Shown: positions 35,071-44,181, counted from the first letter of the stretch. The stretch is 57,917 bases of DNA from Lachnospiraceae bacterium (GCA_024403355.1 JAKSRW010000019.1:1-57917), one strand, 5' to 3'. Numbers and translations are program-made. The notes: generated by a model from the letters alone, not told the origin.

Positions 35071-36351
35071 ATGAGAAGGAAATTGTTAGTATGTTTGCTG
35101 GCGGCAGTTATTTTTGCTCTTCCTGCCTGCAGCAAGAAGGAGCAGCCGCTGAATGAATCTGCAGCGAGCGGGCTCAACTCTGCACCCACAGAGACAGTTA
35201 AGGACGAGGCAGCTGAAACGCCTGCACCCGCAGAGGAAGTTAAGGACGGGGCAGCTGAAACGCCTGCACCCACAGAGACAGTTAAGGACGAGGCAGCTGA
35301 AACGCCTGCACCCACAGAGAAAGCTAAAGATGAGGCAGCTGATACATATGCACCCACAGAGGAAAATGAAGTGGATGTAACTGTAACGCCAGCAACTGAG
35401 ACTACGGAAAATGAATTATCCGATGAGGACAGGGACAAGTTTGCAACAGGTGTAAATGCAGATGAAGGACAGTCTGAAAACGGCGAGGAAATAAGTCAGG
35501 ATACTGATGAAGTATTAAACCATGAGATAGAAGAAAAGTGTCCTGCGGAATTCTCCCAAACTCGCTCGGATGTAGAATACACAAAGTTTGTGCATAAGAC
35601 ATATTTTTCAACCACCTGCAATATGGAAAGAGGATATACAATCCTTCTTCCCGCAGATTATGAGGAAACAAAGCAGTATCCTGTACTTTATATGCTTCAC
35701 GGTATCTTTGGAGATGAAAATTCATTTGCGGGAGATTCGGGAAACAAAATCAGGGAAATTGTAACAAATATGGCAACTGACGGACTTATTGAGGAAACGA
35801 TTGTTGTCTGTCCCAATATGTATGCGACTGACGATCCTGCTCAGAAGCCTTCATTTGATGCTGAGTCCTGTCTGCCCTACGATAATTTTATAAATGACCT
35901 TGTGACTGACCTTATGCCTCATATTGAATGCTCATACAGTGTTCTTACAGGCCGTGAAAACACTTATCTGGCAGGATTTTCCATGGGTGGAAGAGAGACA
36001 TTGTTTATTACATTAATGAAGCCTGAGCTTTTCGGATATGTTTGTGCAATTTCAGCAGCTCCCGGTATTGTGGAGACAAAGGATATGTTTATGTATCATC
36101 CTGGACAGCTGAAGGAGGACCAGGTAAAATTTGCGGAGGGGGCTGTTGAGCCTGAAAAATTTATTGTCTGCTGCGGAACAAATGATTCCGTTGTAGGTAA
36201 GTATCCCTTATCCTATCACGAGCTTCTTGAAGCAAACGGAGCAGAGCACATCTGGTATGAAATCCAGGGGGCTGACCATGATAATAATGCTATAAAGAGT
36301 GGTTTATATAATTTATTTAAACAGATCGCATACGATAAGGCTAATAAATAA
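35071..36351 (+). CDS. Lipoprotein esterase (esterase D/CE1-like) with repeat stalk
   Basis: This 426-residue exported lipoprotein has a signal peptide with lipobox LPAC (Cys20). A Thr/Glu/Ala/Pro-rich stalk (about 25-150) contains four 14-residue repeats. An alpha/beta-hydrolase domain follows (about 165-420) with the nucleophile elbow GFSMGG, the oxyanion segment YMLHGIFG and the late DHDNN histidine. The fold is that of the putative esterase/feruloyl or acetyl esterase (CE1) family, which fits plant cell-wall work. It begins 5 nt after trpA with no clear ribosome binding site, so it is translated as part of the trp operon. Confidence 0.88.
   Translation: MRRKLLVCLLAAVIFALPACSKKEQPLNESAASGLNSAPTETVKDEAAETPAPAEEVKDGAAETPAPTETVKDEAAETPAPTEKAKDEAADTYAPTEENEVDVTVTPATETTENELSDEDRDKFATGVNADEGQSENGEEISQDTDEVLNHEIEEKCPAEFSQTRSDVEYTKFVHKTYFSTTCNMERGYTILLPADYEETKQYPVLYMLHGIFGDENSFAGDSGNKIREIVTNMATDGLIEETIVVCPNMYATDDPAQKPSFDAESCLPYDNFINDLVTDLMPHIECSYSVLTGRENTYLAGFSMGGRETLFITLMKPELFGYVCAISAAPGIVETKDMFMYHPGQLKEDQVKFAEGAVEPEKFIVCCGTNDSVVGKYPLSYHELLEANGAEHIWYEIQGADHDNNAIKSGLYNLFKQIAYDKANK
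35188..35355 (+). repeat. Four 42-bp in-frame repeats in esterase stalk
   Basis: Four tandem 42-bp units encode 14 residues each, of the form TETVKDEAAETPAP with variants. They form a Pro/Glu-rich spacer that holds the esterase domain away from the membrane. Their near identity suggests that copy number may vary. Confidence 0.9.
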
Positions 36352-36370
36352 TAATTGAACAGTACCGACA

Positions 36371-36397
36371 AAGGGAGCATGAGATGCTCCCTTTTTT
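36371..36397 (+). terminator. Terminator of trp operon
   Basis: AAGGGAGCAT pairs with ATGCTCCCTT around GAG, with a T-run of six to seven. It lies about 20 nt after the esterase stop codon. Confidence 0.93.
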
Positions 36398-36449
36398 ATC
36401 GGAGCTGAGATTCTTTAGGAAATCTTTAAGAAAAATAAGCCACAGATTA

Positions 36450-36478
36450 TTGAAAGAGCATTGATAGTATTGTATTAT
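36450..36478 (+). promoter_or_regulatory. Promoter of AAA+ ATPase island
   Basis: TTGAAA (36450-36455) and TATTAT (36473-36478) are separated by 17 bp, 45 bp before the ATPase start and downstream of the trp terminator. Confidence 0.65.
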
Positions 36479-36522
36479 TATAATTGGTGAAAAAAGGTAA
36501 AAACTATGGAAGGAGACCGGGT

Positions 36523-38562
36523 ATGAGAAGACTTGCAAAAGCAGGAGCTGTGAAGCTGGCCTGGTATTTAAAGCAGTGTGGAAATACAGAAATATTAAAG
36601 ACATATTCGGCAGTTCTTCCTGAAAATGCAGGATTTGAGGACGTGGTGCTGGCCGAGGCCGAGGCTGATGATTACAATGAAGAGCAGGATGCACTGATTC
36701 TGTATATGATCAGTATGTGTGGGGATAATCCTGTGGCAGAGACGCTGCTGCAGCTCAGTGTACTTGCCGCTCTGGAAAATGTCAGGGGGGCTCTCGATGC
36801 GGTTTCTTCGGGAAACGGCAACGGAGTTACTCTTGAAACTGCCTGTAGGATAGCTATGGATGGCAAGCGAGGAGTCGAGTGCCTCGAGCTTGTGCAGGAT
36901 GCATTTGAAAGATTTGAATTATTATTTATTGATGATGCAAACAAAGATGTTCTGAAAAAACAGCACATTTTTGACTATAGATTATTTGCCGCGCTGCAGG
37001 GAATAGATAAGCTTCCGGCGACTCTGAATGACCTTTGCGGTTATATGACGCCTTATGATAGCCTTCAGCAGATTTACGGTGTAAACGAAGCATATGAGGG
37101 CTTTAAAAAGCGGGTTATTGCAGGTCTGCAGTGTGTGTCCCAAAGTTCGGATGCGAACAAGGGCCTTACGGTTATTGTCTCGGGTGAACGGGAGAGCGGA
37201 AGATTTCTTCATATCAGCCACTGTGCACAGGAATGCAATTATGGGCTTGTTATTATTGACTACAGAGAATTTGAAAACGGTAGCGCAGACTTAACGACCC
37301 TTAAGCATGTATTCAGGGAATGTTTCTTAAGAGGTTATGCACTTGCGATTATAAATGTTTCTGAAAATAAGGATTTACGTGCCAGAAAACTGATTTCACA
37401 GATTGAAAGGCAATATTTTAATTATTTTTCCTTTCCACTCTTCATAAGCTCTGCAGGTGATTTTAAGTATGCACCCTTTACAGGGGCTGATTATGTAAGC
37501 TATGAGCTTGGAAAACTGAGCCGAACCGAGAGTGTTCAGATATGGAACGGCTACCTTGATAAGACTCTTGTGTCAGAGGATTTTGAGCTTGAGGGAATAG
37601 TAAGTAATTTAAGGCTGTCGGCAGGTCAGATAAAACGAGTTATTAATTCCATGAAAATTATTGCTCTGTCCGGAAAAATGGTTACTGAAAAGGATATTTT
37701 TTCCCTTTGTTATCAGATACTGGATGATGGTCGCTACAACAGTATCAAGCGTATGAAAACAGATTACTATTTCAGTGATTTGAGCCTTGATCCTAAGAAT
37801 ATGCAGATACTTGAACGGATAAGGCAGCAGGTATCCTGTCATCGAATTGTTATGGATGAATGGGGTATGCAGAAGAAGTACAGCTATGGAAGGGCGGTGT
37901 CGGTATTGCTTGCCGGACCTCCCGGTACAGGTAAGACCATGGCTGCTACGGCTCTGGCAAATGAACTTGGGCTTGAATTATACAAGGTTGACCTATCCCA
38001 GGTTGTGGATAAATACATCGGCGAAACTCAGAAACGTCTGGAGGATATTTTCGTAAAAGCGGAAAATACCAATATGGTTCTTTTCTTTGATGAAGCTGAT
38101 GCAATCATGGGTAAGAGAAGCGAGACCAAGGACTCTCATGACAAATATGCAAATTCAGAGGTTGCTTACATACTTCAGAGAATTGAGGAATTCGACGGAA
38201 TTGTTATAATGGCAACAAATTATGTTCAGAATATTGACCCGGCATTTGCAAGACGAATCAGATATATTTTAAATATTCAGATGCCTACGGCTGAGGTCAG
38301 ATATGAGATCTGGAAAAATCTTCTGGAGGGTGATATTTCAACTGCAAAGGATATTGATCTGGATTTCCTTGCGGAACAGTTTGAACTTTCCGGCGGTAAT
38401 ATAAAAAATATTGTGCTTAACGCAGCATACAGGGCTGCAACAGAAAAAGTACCTGTATCAATGTCGCATTTAATTAATTCGATTCATCTTGAGTTTTCAA
38501 AAGATAATCGCGCACTGTTCAGTGATACTTTCGGCAAGTATCAGTGGATGCTTGAATGGTAG
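36523..38562 (+). CDS. CDC48/eCIS-type AAA+ ATPase with degenerate first module
   Basis: This 679-residue protein ends in an active-looking AAA+ domain (about 430-670). It has Walker A GPPGTGKT (Lys471), Walker B FFDEADA (Asp523, Glu524), the pore-loop-like segment DKYIGE, sensor MATNY and arginine fingers AFARRIR. Residues about 200-420 resemble a second P-loop module whose Walker A has decayed (VSGERESGRF, no Lys) followed by a winged-helix-like part. The N-terminal 190 residues are helical and unrecognised. The closest remembered relatives are the ATPases of extracellular contractile injection systems and related remodellers, yet no injection genes are nearby. The start follows GGAAGGAG and the stop overlaps the next gene. 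Confidence 0.88.
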   Translation: MRRLAKAGAVKLAWYLKQCGNTEILKTYSAVLPENAGFEDVVLAEAEADDYNEEQDALILYMISMCGDNPVAETLLQLSVLAALENVRGALDAVSSGNGNGVTLETACRIAMDGKRGVECLELVQDAFERFELLFIDDANKDVLKKQHIFDYRLFAALQGIDKLPATLNDLCGYMTPYDSLQQIYGVNEAYEGFKKRVIAGLQCVSQSSDANKGLTVIVSGERESGRFLHISHCAQECNYGLVIIDYREFENGSADLTTLKHVFRECFLRGYALAIINVSENKDLRARKLISQIERQYFNYFSFPLFISSAGDFKYAPFTGADYVSYELGKLSRTESVQIWNGYLDKTLVSEDFELEGIVSNLRLSAGQIKRVINSMKIIALSGKMVTEKDIFSLCYQILDDGRYNSIKRMKTDYYFSDLSLDPKNMQILERIRQQVSCHRIVMDEWGMQKKYSYGRAVSVLLAGPPGTGKTMAATALANELGLELYKVDLSQVVDKYIGETQKRLEDIFVKAENTNMVLFFDEADAIMGKRSETKDSHDKYANSEVAYILQRIEEFDGIVIMATNYVQNIDPAFARRIRYILNIQMPTAEVRYEIWKNLLEGDISTAKDIDLDFLAEQFELSGGNIKNIVLNAAYRAATEKVPVSMSHLINSIHLEFSKDNRALFSDTFGKYQWMLEW

Positions 38563-38570
38563 GTGAGAGA

Positions 38571-40529
38571 ATGGCTAATGATTGGATGACGGAAATGTCT
38601 GAGGACGAAAATGGTTTGATTGATGAGGCTCTGGCAGCAAAATTTGCGGACAGCAATCCTTTAACGACTCAGGAGGATGGAGCAGGGACAACAACGGATA
38701 CGGAAGCTGAAGGACCTGGCAGTATTATGAGCGGAATGAATTCTCAGGGAAAGTATAACGCACTGCTTTCGTTACTGCTTGGAACCGCGAATGTGAATGA
38801 GGAAGATGCCCAGAATCCGGCCTTTGACATGCGTGCCATGGGTTCAAACAGTTCCATGGAATTTACAAAGCTTGTAAATTCTCTGGTTGATCTTACCAGA
38901 TATATGGATAACAATGCTATTGTTGATGAGGCTGCATTTGAAAATGATATCTCTTTTCGCTCACTGGTTACAGAGGTACGTCTTTTTGCGGTTGCATATA
39001 TGGATAAAAATTCGGGAAGACGAATAAGATCAAACGGTAAACTGAGAAAGGCGGTAGCCCATCAGATTGTAAAACTCACCGAGAACTCATTAAGCAAGCT
39101 GGCTAAATCTAATGATAATGACAACATTATTGAAAAAGCCAGAGAAAGACAGAGTATTCTGGCAAGTGACAGTAAACTGAAAGGTCTGGTTAAGGATTCA
39201 AGCTTAGATGATAAGGTATCGGACCAGCCTGTGATTCAGACTTTTGTAAAATATCCGGGAAGTATTACACAGCAGCATTCTTTCATTGGATTACGATACA
39301 CTGAAATATCAACTGACCAAAGGAGACCCTATAAGAGAAAAGAAATCAGAGTTGGTTTTGGCTCGGGCTGGAAGTTCCCCGTTGGACCGGTTCGAATAAT
39401 GAATGATTTTCACACAAGAATAGATGCCAGCACAAGTACTAAGGTTACCAATGAAAAAATAAATCAGACCCTGAGGGTAATTCAGAGCAAGGAGAACGAT
39501 GTTTACAGACTTTTTACACATAACTGTAATCATTTCGTAAAGGAAATAACCGATGAAATCGGACTTCAGGCATTACGTGAGATTCATACCGCTGTATTTC
39601 CCGGTGGAGCATTGGCAAAAATACAGAAAATTGGCAAGGATGCGGAGCAGCATGGCGGGGTAGAGAGTGTAATGGATGCTTCGGGACATGTTATTGATAT
39701 TAAGCCAACGGGTGAAGAGGTAGCTCCTGATGCAGATTGGCGACGAAAAGTGTCCGGTATGGAGAGAGAACAGAGAATTTCCGCCGGTTCCGATACAAAG
39801 GAACTTCCGTTGGTGGTCAGAGCTAAAGTGGAAAAGGGATTGGGAAACGACGAACAGGAGCTTTTAAGAAAAGCAGGTATCGCAGACGGCACTCGAGAAG
39901 CCTCAAAGAATGTGAATTCCTATATAGGAAGTGCAGGCTGGGCTACAACTGATACATACAGGCAGCTTCTTATGAAACTTGTAGGTTTTGATTTTATGCA
40001 GAGAAGCCCCAATCTTACTTTTATTGATGTTTTGAATCAGTTGGTTACAGGGGTTCGAACTGCTGTAGGTGCTTCGAATATGACTGCAGATGATCCTTTC
40101 TTTATTTTTATGAAGAATTTTAAAATAGGCCGTATAACTCTGAGCAATTTTGATCTGGCCCGTTTATTGACCGGTATGCTTATGGATTCGGGCGAAGTCG
40201 GGGATATTTTCCGTCGTAACAGAAATGGAGGAAGAGAGCAGCAGGGTGGACTTGGAAATTTTGAGATTTATGCAAAATCTATGCTTTTGAACTCAAAGTC
40301 TATTATCAATGACAATCAAAACTCGGGAAAGAAAAGGTTTGGCGCAGAGGCTACAGACGATAGTATAACTTCAACGAGAGATATGCTGGATCGACACAGA
40401 AGAGTCAATGCGGAAATGTATGGAGATTCAGCGGCAATACAGGGCATTATGGATACTGTTGCAAACTATAGAATTTCAATGGTTTCTATGTTTGAGGGAT
40501 ACCTGGATGCAATGCCTGAATTTGCATAG
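38571..40529 (+). CDS. Large protein with permuted papain-like His/Cys pair
   Basis: This 652-residue protein is cytosolic by sequence, with no signal peptide. A central domain (about 215-335) has QHSFIGLRY (His236) and, 83 residues on, YRLFTHNCNHFV (Cys319). That order and the NCNHF motif are those of circularly permuted papain-fold enzymes (PPPDE/DeSI, NlpC-like or LRAT-like), so it may be a cysteine peptidase, deamidase or acyl hydrolase. The N-terminal 200 and C-terminal 310 residues are helical and match nothing I know. It follows the AAA+ gene with GGTGA as ribosome binding site and about 9 nt spacing, so the two are a pair. Confidence 0.75.
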   Translation: MANDWMTEMSEDENGLIDEALAAKFADSNPLTTQEDGAGTTTDTEAEGPGSIMSGMNSQGKYNALLSLLLGTANVNEEDAQNPAFDMRAMGSNSSMEFTKLVNSLVDLTRYMDNNAIVDEAAFENDISFRSLVTEVRLFAVAYMDKNSGRRIRSNGKLRKAVAHQIVKLTENSLSKLAKSNDNDNIIEKARERQSILASDSKLKGLVKDSSLDDKVSDQPVIQTFVKYPGSITQQHSFIGLRYTEISTDQRRPYKRKEIRVGFGSGWKFPVGPVRIMNDFHTRIDASTSTKVTNEKINQTLRVIQSKENDVYRLFTHNCNHFVKEITDEIGLQALREIHTAVFPGGALAKIQKIGKDAEQHGGVESVMDASGHVIDIKPTGEEVAPDADWRRKVSGMEREQRISAGSDTKELPLVVRAKVEKGLGNDEQELLRKAGIADGTREASKNVNSYIGSAGWATTDTYRQLLMKLVGFDFMQRSPNLTFIDVLNQLVTGVRTAVGASNMTADDPFFIFMKNFKIGRITLSNFDLARLLTGMLMDSGEVGDIFRRNRNGGREQQGGLGNFEIYAKSMLLNSKSIINDNQNSGKKRFGAEATDDSITSTRDMLDRHRRVNAEMYGDSAAIQGIMDTVANYRISMVSMFEGYLDAMPEFA

Positions 40530-40612
40530 ATCGATTATTAACGGACAGAAAAACACGTATACTTTATTATTTATCGGGTATGTTGTAAGGATATATGCCG
40601 GAGGGGCAGAAT

Positions 40613-40729
40613 ATGAAAACTAAGAGGAAAAGAATTGCAGCTTTATTTATGACAGTGGTTTTGGCTGTCGGGATGCCGGGCTGTAAGAAGACCGAGAATC
40701 CTTCGGAAACTATTAAGGATGAAGTCTGA
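40613..40729 (+). pseudogene. Truncated lipoprotein gene (5' part)
   Basis: A 38-codon frame with a strong GGAGGGG ribosome binding site encodes a perfect lipoprotein signal peptide (basic start, hydrophobic core, lipobox VGMPGC) and then only fourteen residues before TGA. An overlapping frame at 40719-40907 continues in another reading frame. This looks like a lipoprotein gene broken by a frameshift or decay. As the third gene of the AAA+ island it could also be a genuine mini-lipoprotein. Confidence 0.5.
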
Positions 40730-40907
40730 GGTGGGTGGAATTGCAGGCTTACGTTCCCTGGAGAAAATAGTTGACGGCACAGCCAAGGAAATGATTGTAA
40801 TAATTGCGGAGGAATCTGTTAACGGAGTAGGCAGAACTCTTACGGATGAAGAGCGTAGATACGGTGAAGAGAATATGAATAGCTACTATCTTTACATAAC
40901 AAAATAA
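40719..40907 (+). pseudogene. Possible shifted continuation of lipoprotein gene
   Basis: A 62-codon frame overlaps the truncated lipoprotein by 11 bp in the +1 frame. The product (AKEMIVIIAEESVNG, TLTDEERRYGEENMN) has no recognised family, and the start lacks a good ribosome binding site. Read together with the 5' part it would give a lipoprotein of about 100 residues, so a single-base indel is a simple explanation. Confidence 0.35.
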
Positions 40908-40927
40908 GGATTAATTACTGTAAAAAT

Positions 40928-41002
40928 AATCCCCGGGGACTGATTTGATTTGTCAATGTCTGATATAATAACATTGTCGATCAATCAAATTTACCGGGGA
41001 TT
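40928..41002. terminator. Long inverted repeat, probable bidirectional terminator
   Basis: Three nested stems pair in order: AATCCCCGG with CCGGGGATT, ATTTGATT with AATCAAAT, and CAATGT with ACATTG, around an AT-rich loop. It lies between convergent genes and is followed by T-rich sequence. At 75 nt it is longer than a normal terminator, so a small palindromic mobile element is an alternative. Confidence 0.6.
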
Positions 41003-41019
41003 TTGAGTTTTTTAATTGA

Positions 41020-42402
41020 TTATTTGGATATCATCAGCCTGTTAACGGCAAAATCAGCTCCGGCTGAGTCGGGATTTTTTCTGATTTCAACGGTGTGTGA
41101 AGTGGATTTATCTGAGGTAAATACCTCCTCTGAGTATGCATAGCTGCCCCAGCCCCCCTTAAAGTCGGAATCAAGGGATTTTATAAACTCACCGTCTATA
41201 TATACATCATACTTGCCGGGATTTACGTTTACGTACTTTCTGTAAAGAAGACCGAGGTTTCTGAATTCAGCAGTAAATGTGATTGAACCATCGGTATTTG
41301 TTTCCCAGCTGTCCGACCATGGCGAAAGATTGTTGGTAAGTTCAAAGCCTTCAATCGAATCCGGGGTAATATCCTTTGCGGAAAGAAGAGAGGCATTGAT
41401 ATAGATTTCTTTTGTAAGAGGCTTGTTAACAAGTGAGGCGGGAACCTCATAGGGGCTGGTGTATTCATCCAGGGAAGCATATACTTTATTTAAGTATTTC
41501 CAGAGAATTTCACCCACAACCGCATGCCCGAGTACAGAGGGATGTGTAACATCGCCGGAAAGCTCTTTTTCTGTATACCTGTTATTATCAAGCCAGCTTG
41601 TGATAAGTGCGTAATAGCTTACCATGGGAAGCTTATAATTGAAGCCTACCAGCTGATGCTGATTCTGGGCCGTTGCACCGTTGCTCTGGGCCATAAATAA
41701 CAGCATTGCCGCAGGGGCATTATCACGAATAAGAAGCTTTCTGACAAGGTTTTCGTATGTACGCTTATGGTATATATCGTTTTCGTCATTGACTGAGAAT
41801 TCAATAAGAACCAGGTCCGGATTGTAGCTCAGAACATCTGCTTCCACACGGTGAACGCCAAGATAGGAATCTGTGGCACCGATGCCTGCGTTGACAGTGA
41901 CGATTTCCGTATTGGGGAAGGTGGATTTCCACCAGTCAAAGAAAATATTGGCATAGCAGTTTCTTTCAAGTCCAAGGGCTGCATCTGAGCTGCCTGTGGT
42001 AATGGTTCCCTGAGTGATGGATCCGCCTATGCAGGCAATGGTAACCTTTTCGCCCTTTTCCGCCTTTTTCATTACCGCAGCGAGAGCTGCATTATCACAT
42101 GAGGGCCAGGGGGAAACGATGGAAGTCATTTCCTCGTCGCTGATAAAATCAGTTTTTGCGGCAACAGTATCCCTGGTTTTAATGGTTCCTGCAGCCGAAT
42201 CGGAACTATTGTCCGGAGCGGCTGCTGTAGTGTCTGAATCAGAAGCCGCCGGGGCCTGGGAATTGCCGCTGTCGCTTGTACCAGCAGAAGGCTTTGGTGA
42301 GGGTGTGCTTTTGGAGCCTGTTCCGTCAGAGGACCTTCCGCAGGATAAAAGGGATGCGGAAATAAGGGAAATAAATGCCAGTTTCAATAGCTTTTTGACC
42401 AT
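41020..42402 (-). CDS. SGNH/GDSL hydrolase lipoprotein
   Basis: This 460-residue secreted lipoprotein has lipobox LLSC (Cys21), a Ser/Ala/Thr/Pro-rich linker (about 22-85) and an SGNH hydrolase domain (about 115-315). The domain has GGSITQG (catalytic Ser), FSVNDEND and DVTHPSVLGH (Asp and His). A C-terminal beta-sandwich-like domain (about 320-460) follows. It is probably an acetyl or other carbohydrate esterase acting on plant polysaccharides; the exact CE family is not certain. AAAGG is 11 nt before the ATG. It is monocistronic. Confidence 0.87.
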   Translation of the reverse strand: MVKKLLKLAFISLISASLLSCGRSSDGTGSKSTPSPKPSAGTSDSGNSQAPAASDSDTTAAAPDNSSDSAAGTIKTRDTVAAKTDFISDEEMTSIVSPWPSCDNAALAAVMKKAEKGEKVTIACIGGSITQGTITTGSSDAALGLERNCYANIFFDWWKSTFPNTEIVTVNAGIGATDSYLGVHRVEADVLSYNPDLVLIEFSVNDENDIYHKRTYENLVRKLLIRDNAPAAMLLFMAQSNGATAQNQHQLVGFNYKLPMVSYYALITSWLDNNRYTEKELSGDVTHPSVLGHAVVGEILWKYLNKVYASLDEYTSPYEVPASLVNKPLTKEIYINASLLSAKDITPDSIEGFELTNNLSPWSDSWETNTDGSITFTAEFRNLGLLYRKYVNVNPGKYDVYIDGEFIKSLDSDFKGGWGSYAYSEEVFTSDKSTSHTVEIRKNPDSAGADFAVNRLMISK

Positions 42403-42687
42403 AATATTGTAATCCTTTCGTTGAAATAAGGGTATGTTACCGGTGAGTATTATTCCATAAAGAACACTATTTATATTACCTTATTAGGTTATCATATTTA
42501 ATAAAAATAAACAATTAATTATCTTGTATAAATTGTGGAACAATAGGTTTTTATGAATAATCAAAGGCCTGATATAAACGAAATCCGAGAGAAAAAATTA
42601 ATATATGCAAGATTTATGATTTGTGATATAATACTGTAGTTGAAAAATAAAGAACAGTCACATTTTGGAAGGATACAGGTGTTATTT

Positions 42688-43587
42688 ATGGCACAGAAAA
42701 TAAATACTGAAATCAGCGAAATAGTGGATTCTATTCTTGCAGACTATGAAGACGACAGAATAGTAAATAAAATAGATATTAACAATCAGCCCGATAAAAA
42801 GGCAATAATCGATATAATTGAAAAGCTTCTGAAGATTTTGTTCCCGGGCTATTACAGTGATAAGGTCTATAAAATCTACAGTCTCAGAAATAATATGGCC
42901 GCGACTATTGAGGATGTTATTTATCATTTGAAAAAGCAGATTGTGATAGTGCTTAAGTATTCAAATGACGGAGAGGATGAGGAAACTCTTGAGGAACATG
43001 CCCAGCATATCGCCCTTGAGCTTATGAGAAAGATTCCGGACATCAGAAAGGTGCTTGAAACGGACGTGCAGGCAGCTTATGACGGGGACCCTGCTGCTGC
43101 CAGCAAGGATGAGGTAATTTATTCCTATCCGGGTCTGTACGCCATTGCGGTATATCGTGTGGCACATGAGCTTTGTCTGCTTAAGGTACCTATGATTCCC
43201 CGCATTATGACCGAGCACGCACACAGTATCACCGGTATCGATATCCATCCCGGTGCAACAATCGGAAAATATTTCTTTATTGACCATGGTACGGGTATTG
43301 TAATCGGTGAGACCACGGTTATAGGCGAGCATGTGAAGATGTACCAGGGCGTAACTCTCGGAGGTCTTTCGACACGCGGCGGACAGAGTCTGAGCGGTGT
43401 GAAACGTCATCCTACTATCGGAAATAATGTTACAATATACTCAGGTGCTTCGATTCTGGGCGGTGAAACTGTTATCGGCGACGATGTTACAGTAGGCGGT
43501 AATACCTTTATTGTCAATTCTGTAGAGAACGGTACCAGGGTAAGCGCTAAGATGCAGGAGCTTAAATTCAGTAACCATAAGGCCTGA
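42688..43587 (+). CDS. cysE: Serine O-acetyltransferase
   Basis: This 299-residue SAT of the EpsC/SatA type makes O-acetylserine for cysteine synthesis. The N-terminal helical domain (about 1-165) precedes a left-handed beta-helix with hexapeptide repeats: HPGATIGKYFFIDHGTGIVIGETTVIGE, split across the catalytic His-Asp pair, then GVTLGGLS and HPTIGNNVTIYSGASILGG. The start ATG at 42688 has AGGTG 6 nt upstream. A TATAAT at 42627-42632 may be its -10 box, but the -35 is poor. The 285-nt gap before it contains nothing else recognised. Confidence 0.93.
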   Translation: MAQKINTEISEIVDSILADYEDDRIVNKIDINNQPDKKAIIDIIEKLLKILFPGYYSDKVYKIYSLRNNMAATIEDVIYHLKKQIVIVLKYSNDGEDEETLEEHAQHIALELMRKIPDIRKVLETDVQAAYDGDPAAASKDEVIYSYPGLYAIAVYRVAHELCLLKVPMIPRIMTEHAHSITGIDIHPGATIGKYFFIDHGTGIVIGETTVIGEHVKMYQGVTLGGLSTRGGQSLSGVKRHPTIGNNVTIYSGASILGGETVIGDDVTVGGNTFIVNSVENGTRVSAKMQELKFSNHKA

Positions 43588-43605
43588 AATAACAGAGGTG
43601 TTTAG

Positions 43606-44160
43606 ATGCTTTATATAATCCGCCACGGAAGAACTGAATGGAATGATGAACACAGGCTGCAGGGCAGAACCGATATACCCTTGAATGAGGAGGGACGGAG
43701 AATGGCTCAAAACGCTCATGACGAATACAGAGATGTGCATTTTGATGTCTGTTACTGTTCGCCTTTGATAAGGGCAAGGGAAACGGCTGAAATTCTGCTG
43801 CAGGGCAGGGATGTTCCCATCATTACGGACGACAGGCTCATTGAGATGGGCTTCGGGGATTATGAGGGGCTGGGCTACAGTTTTCAGATACCGGATTGTC
43901 CCGTTAATGTGATATTTATGGAGCCTCAGAATTACAAGGAATCTGTAGGCGGTTCGGAGACCTTTGAAGAACTTTTTGCAAGAACCGGAGATTTTTTGAA
44001 GAATGTGGCGCAACCTCTTCTAGAAGAGGGGAAGGATATACTGATTGTCGGACACGGTGCCATGAATTCAAGTATTGTCTGTCAGGTCAGGAAGCTTCCG
44101 ATAGAAAAATTCTGGGATGCAGGTATTGAGAACTGTAAGCTGATGAAGCTTAGTGAGTGA
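43606..44160 (+). CDS. Histidine phosphatase family protein (phosphoglycerate mutase-like)
   Basis: This 184-residue protein of the branch-1 histidine phosphatase superfamily has the phosphohistidine motif IIRHGRTEWN at the N-terminus, CSPLIRARETAEIL as the second arginine site, and a C-terminal VGHGAM with the second histidine. The substrate could be a sugar phosphate or alpha-ribazole phosphate. The latter (CobC) is conceivable given the B12 genes elsewhere but has no local support. It is 18 nt downstream of cysE and upstream of a HAD hydrolase, a likely operon. Confidence 0.88.
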   Translation: MLYIIRHGRTEWNDEHRLQGRTDIPLNEEGRRMAQNAHDEYRDVHFDVCYCSPLIRARETAEILLQGRDVPIITDDRLIEMGFGDYEGLGYSFQIPDCPVNVIFMEPQNYKESVGGSETFEELFARTGDFLKNVAQPLLEEGKDILIVGHGAMNSSIVCQVRKLPIEKFWDAGIENCKLMKLSE

Positions 44161-44181
44161 TTTTTTATTAAAAGGTTAATA

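Noticed and set aside
34983..35438. Ser/Val-rich minus-strand frame over the esterase repeats
   Set aside because: A shadow of the in-frame 42-bp repeats on the opposite strand, without a ribosome binding site.
36523..40529. Remnant of a contractile injection (eCIS) cluster
   Set aside because: Only the ATPase resembles such systems. No sheath, tube, baseplate or spike genes occur on either side, so the pair is better treated as its own unit.
43606..44160. Histidine phosphatase as CobC of cobalamin synthesis
   Set aside because: No other cobalamin synthesis genes are nearby and its neighbours are cysE and a YjjG-like HAD; the superfamily is too broad to support the call.
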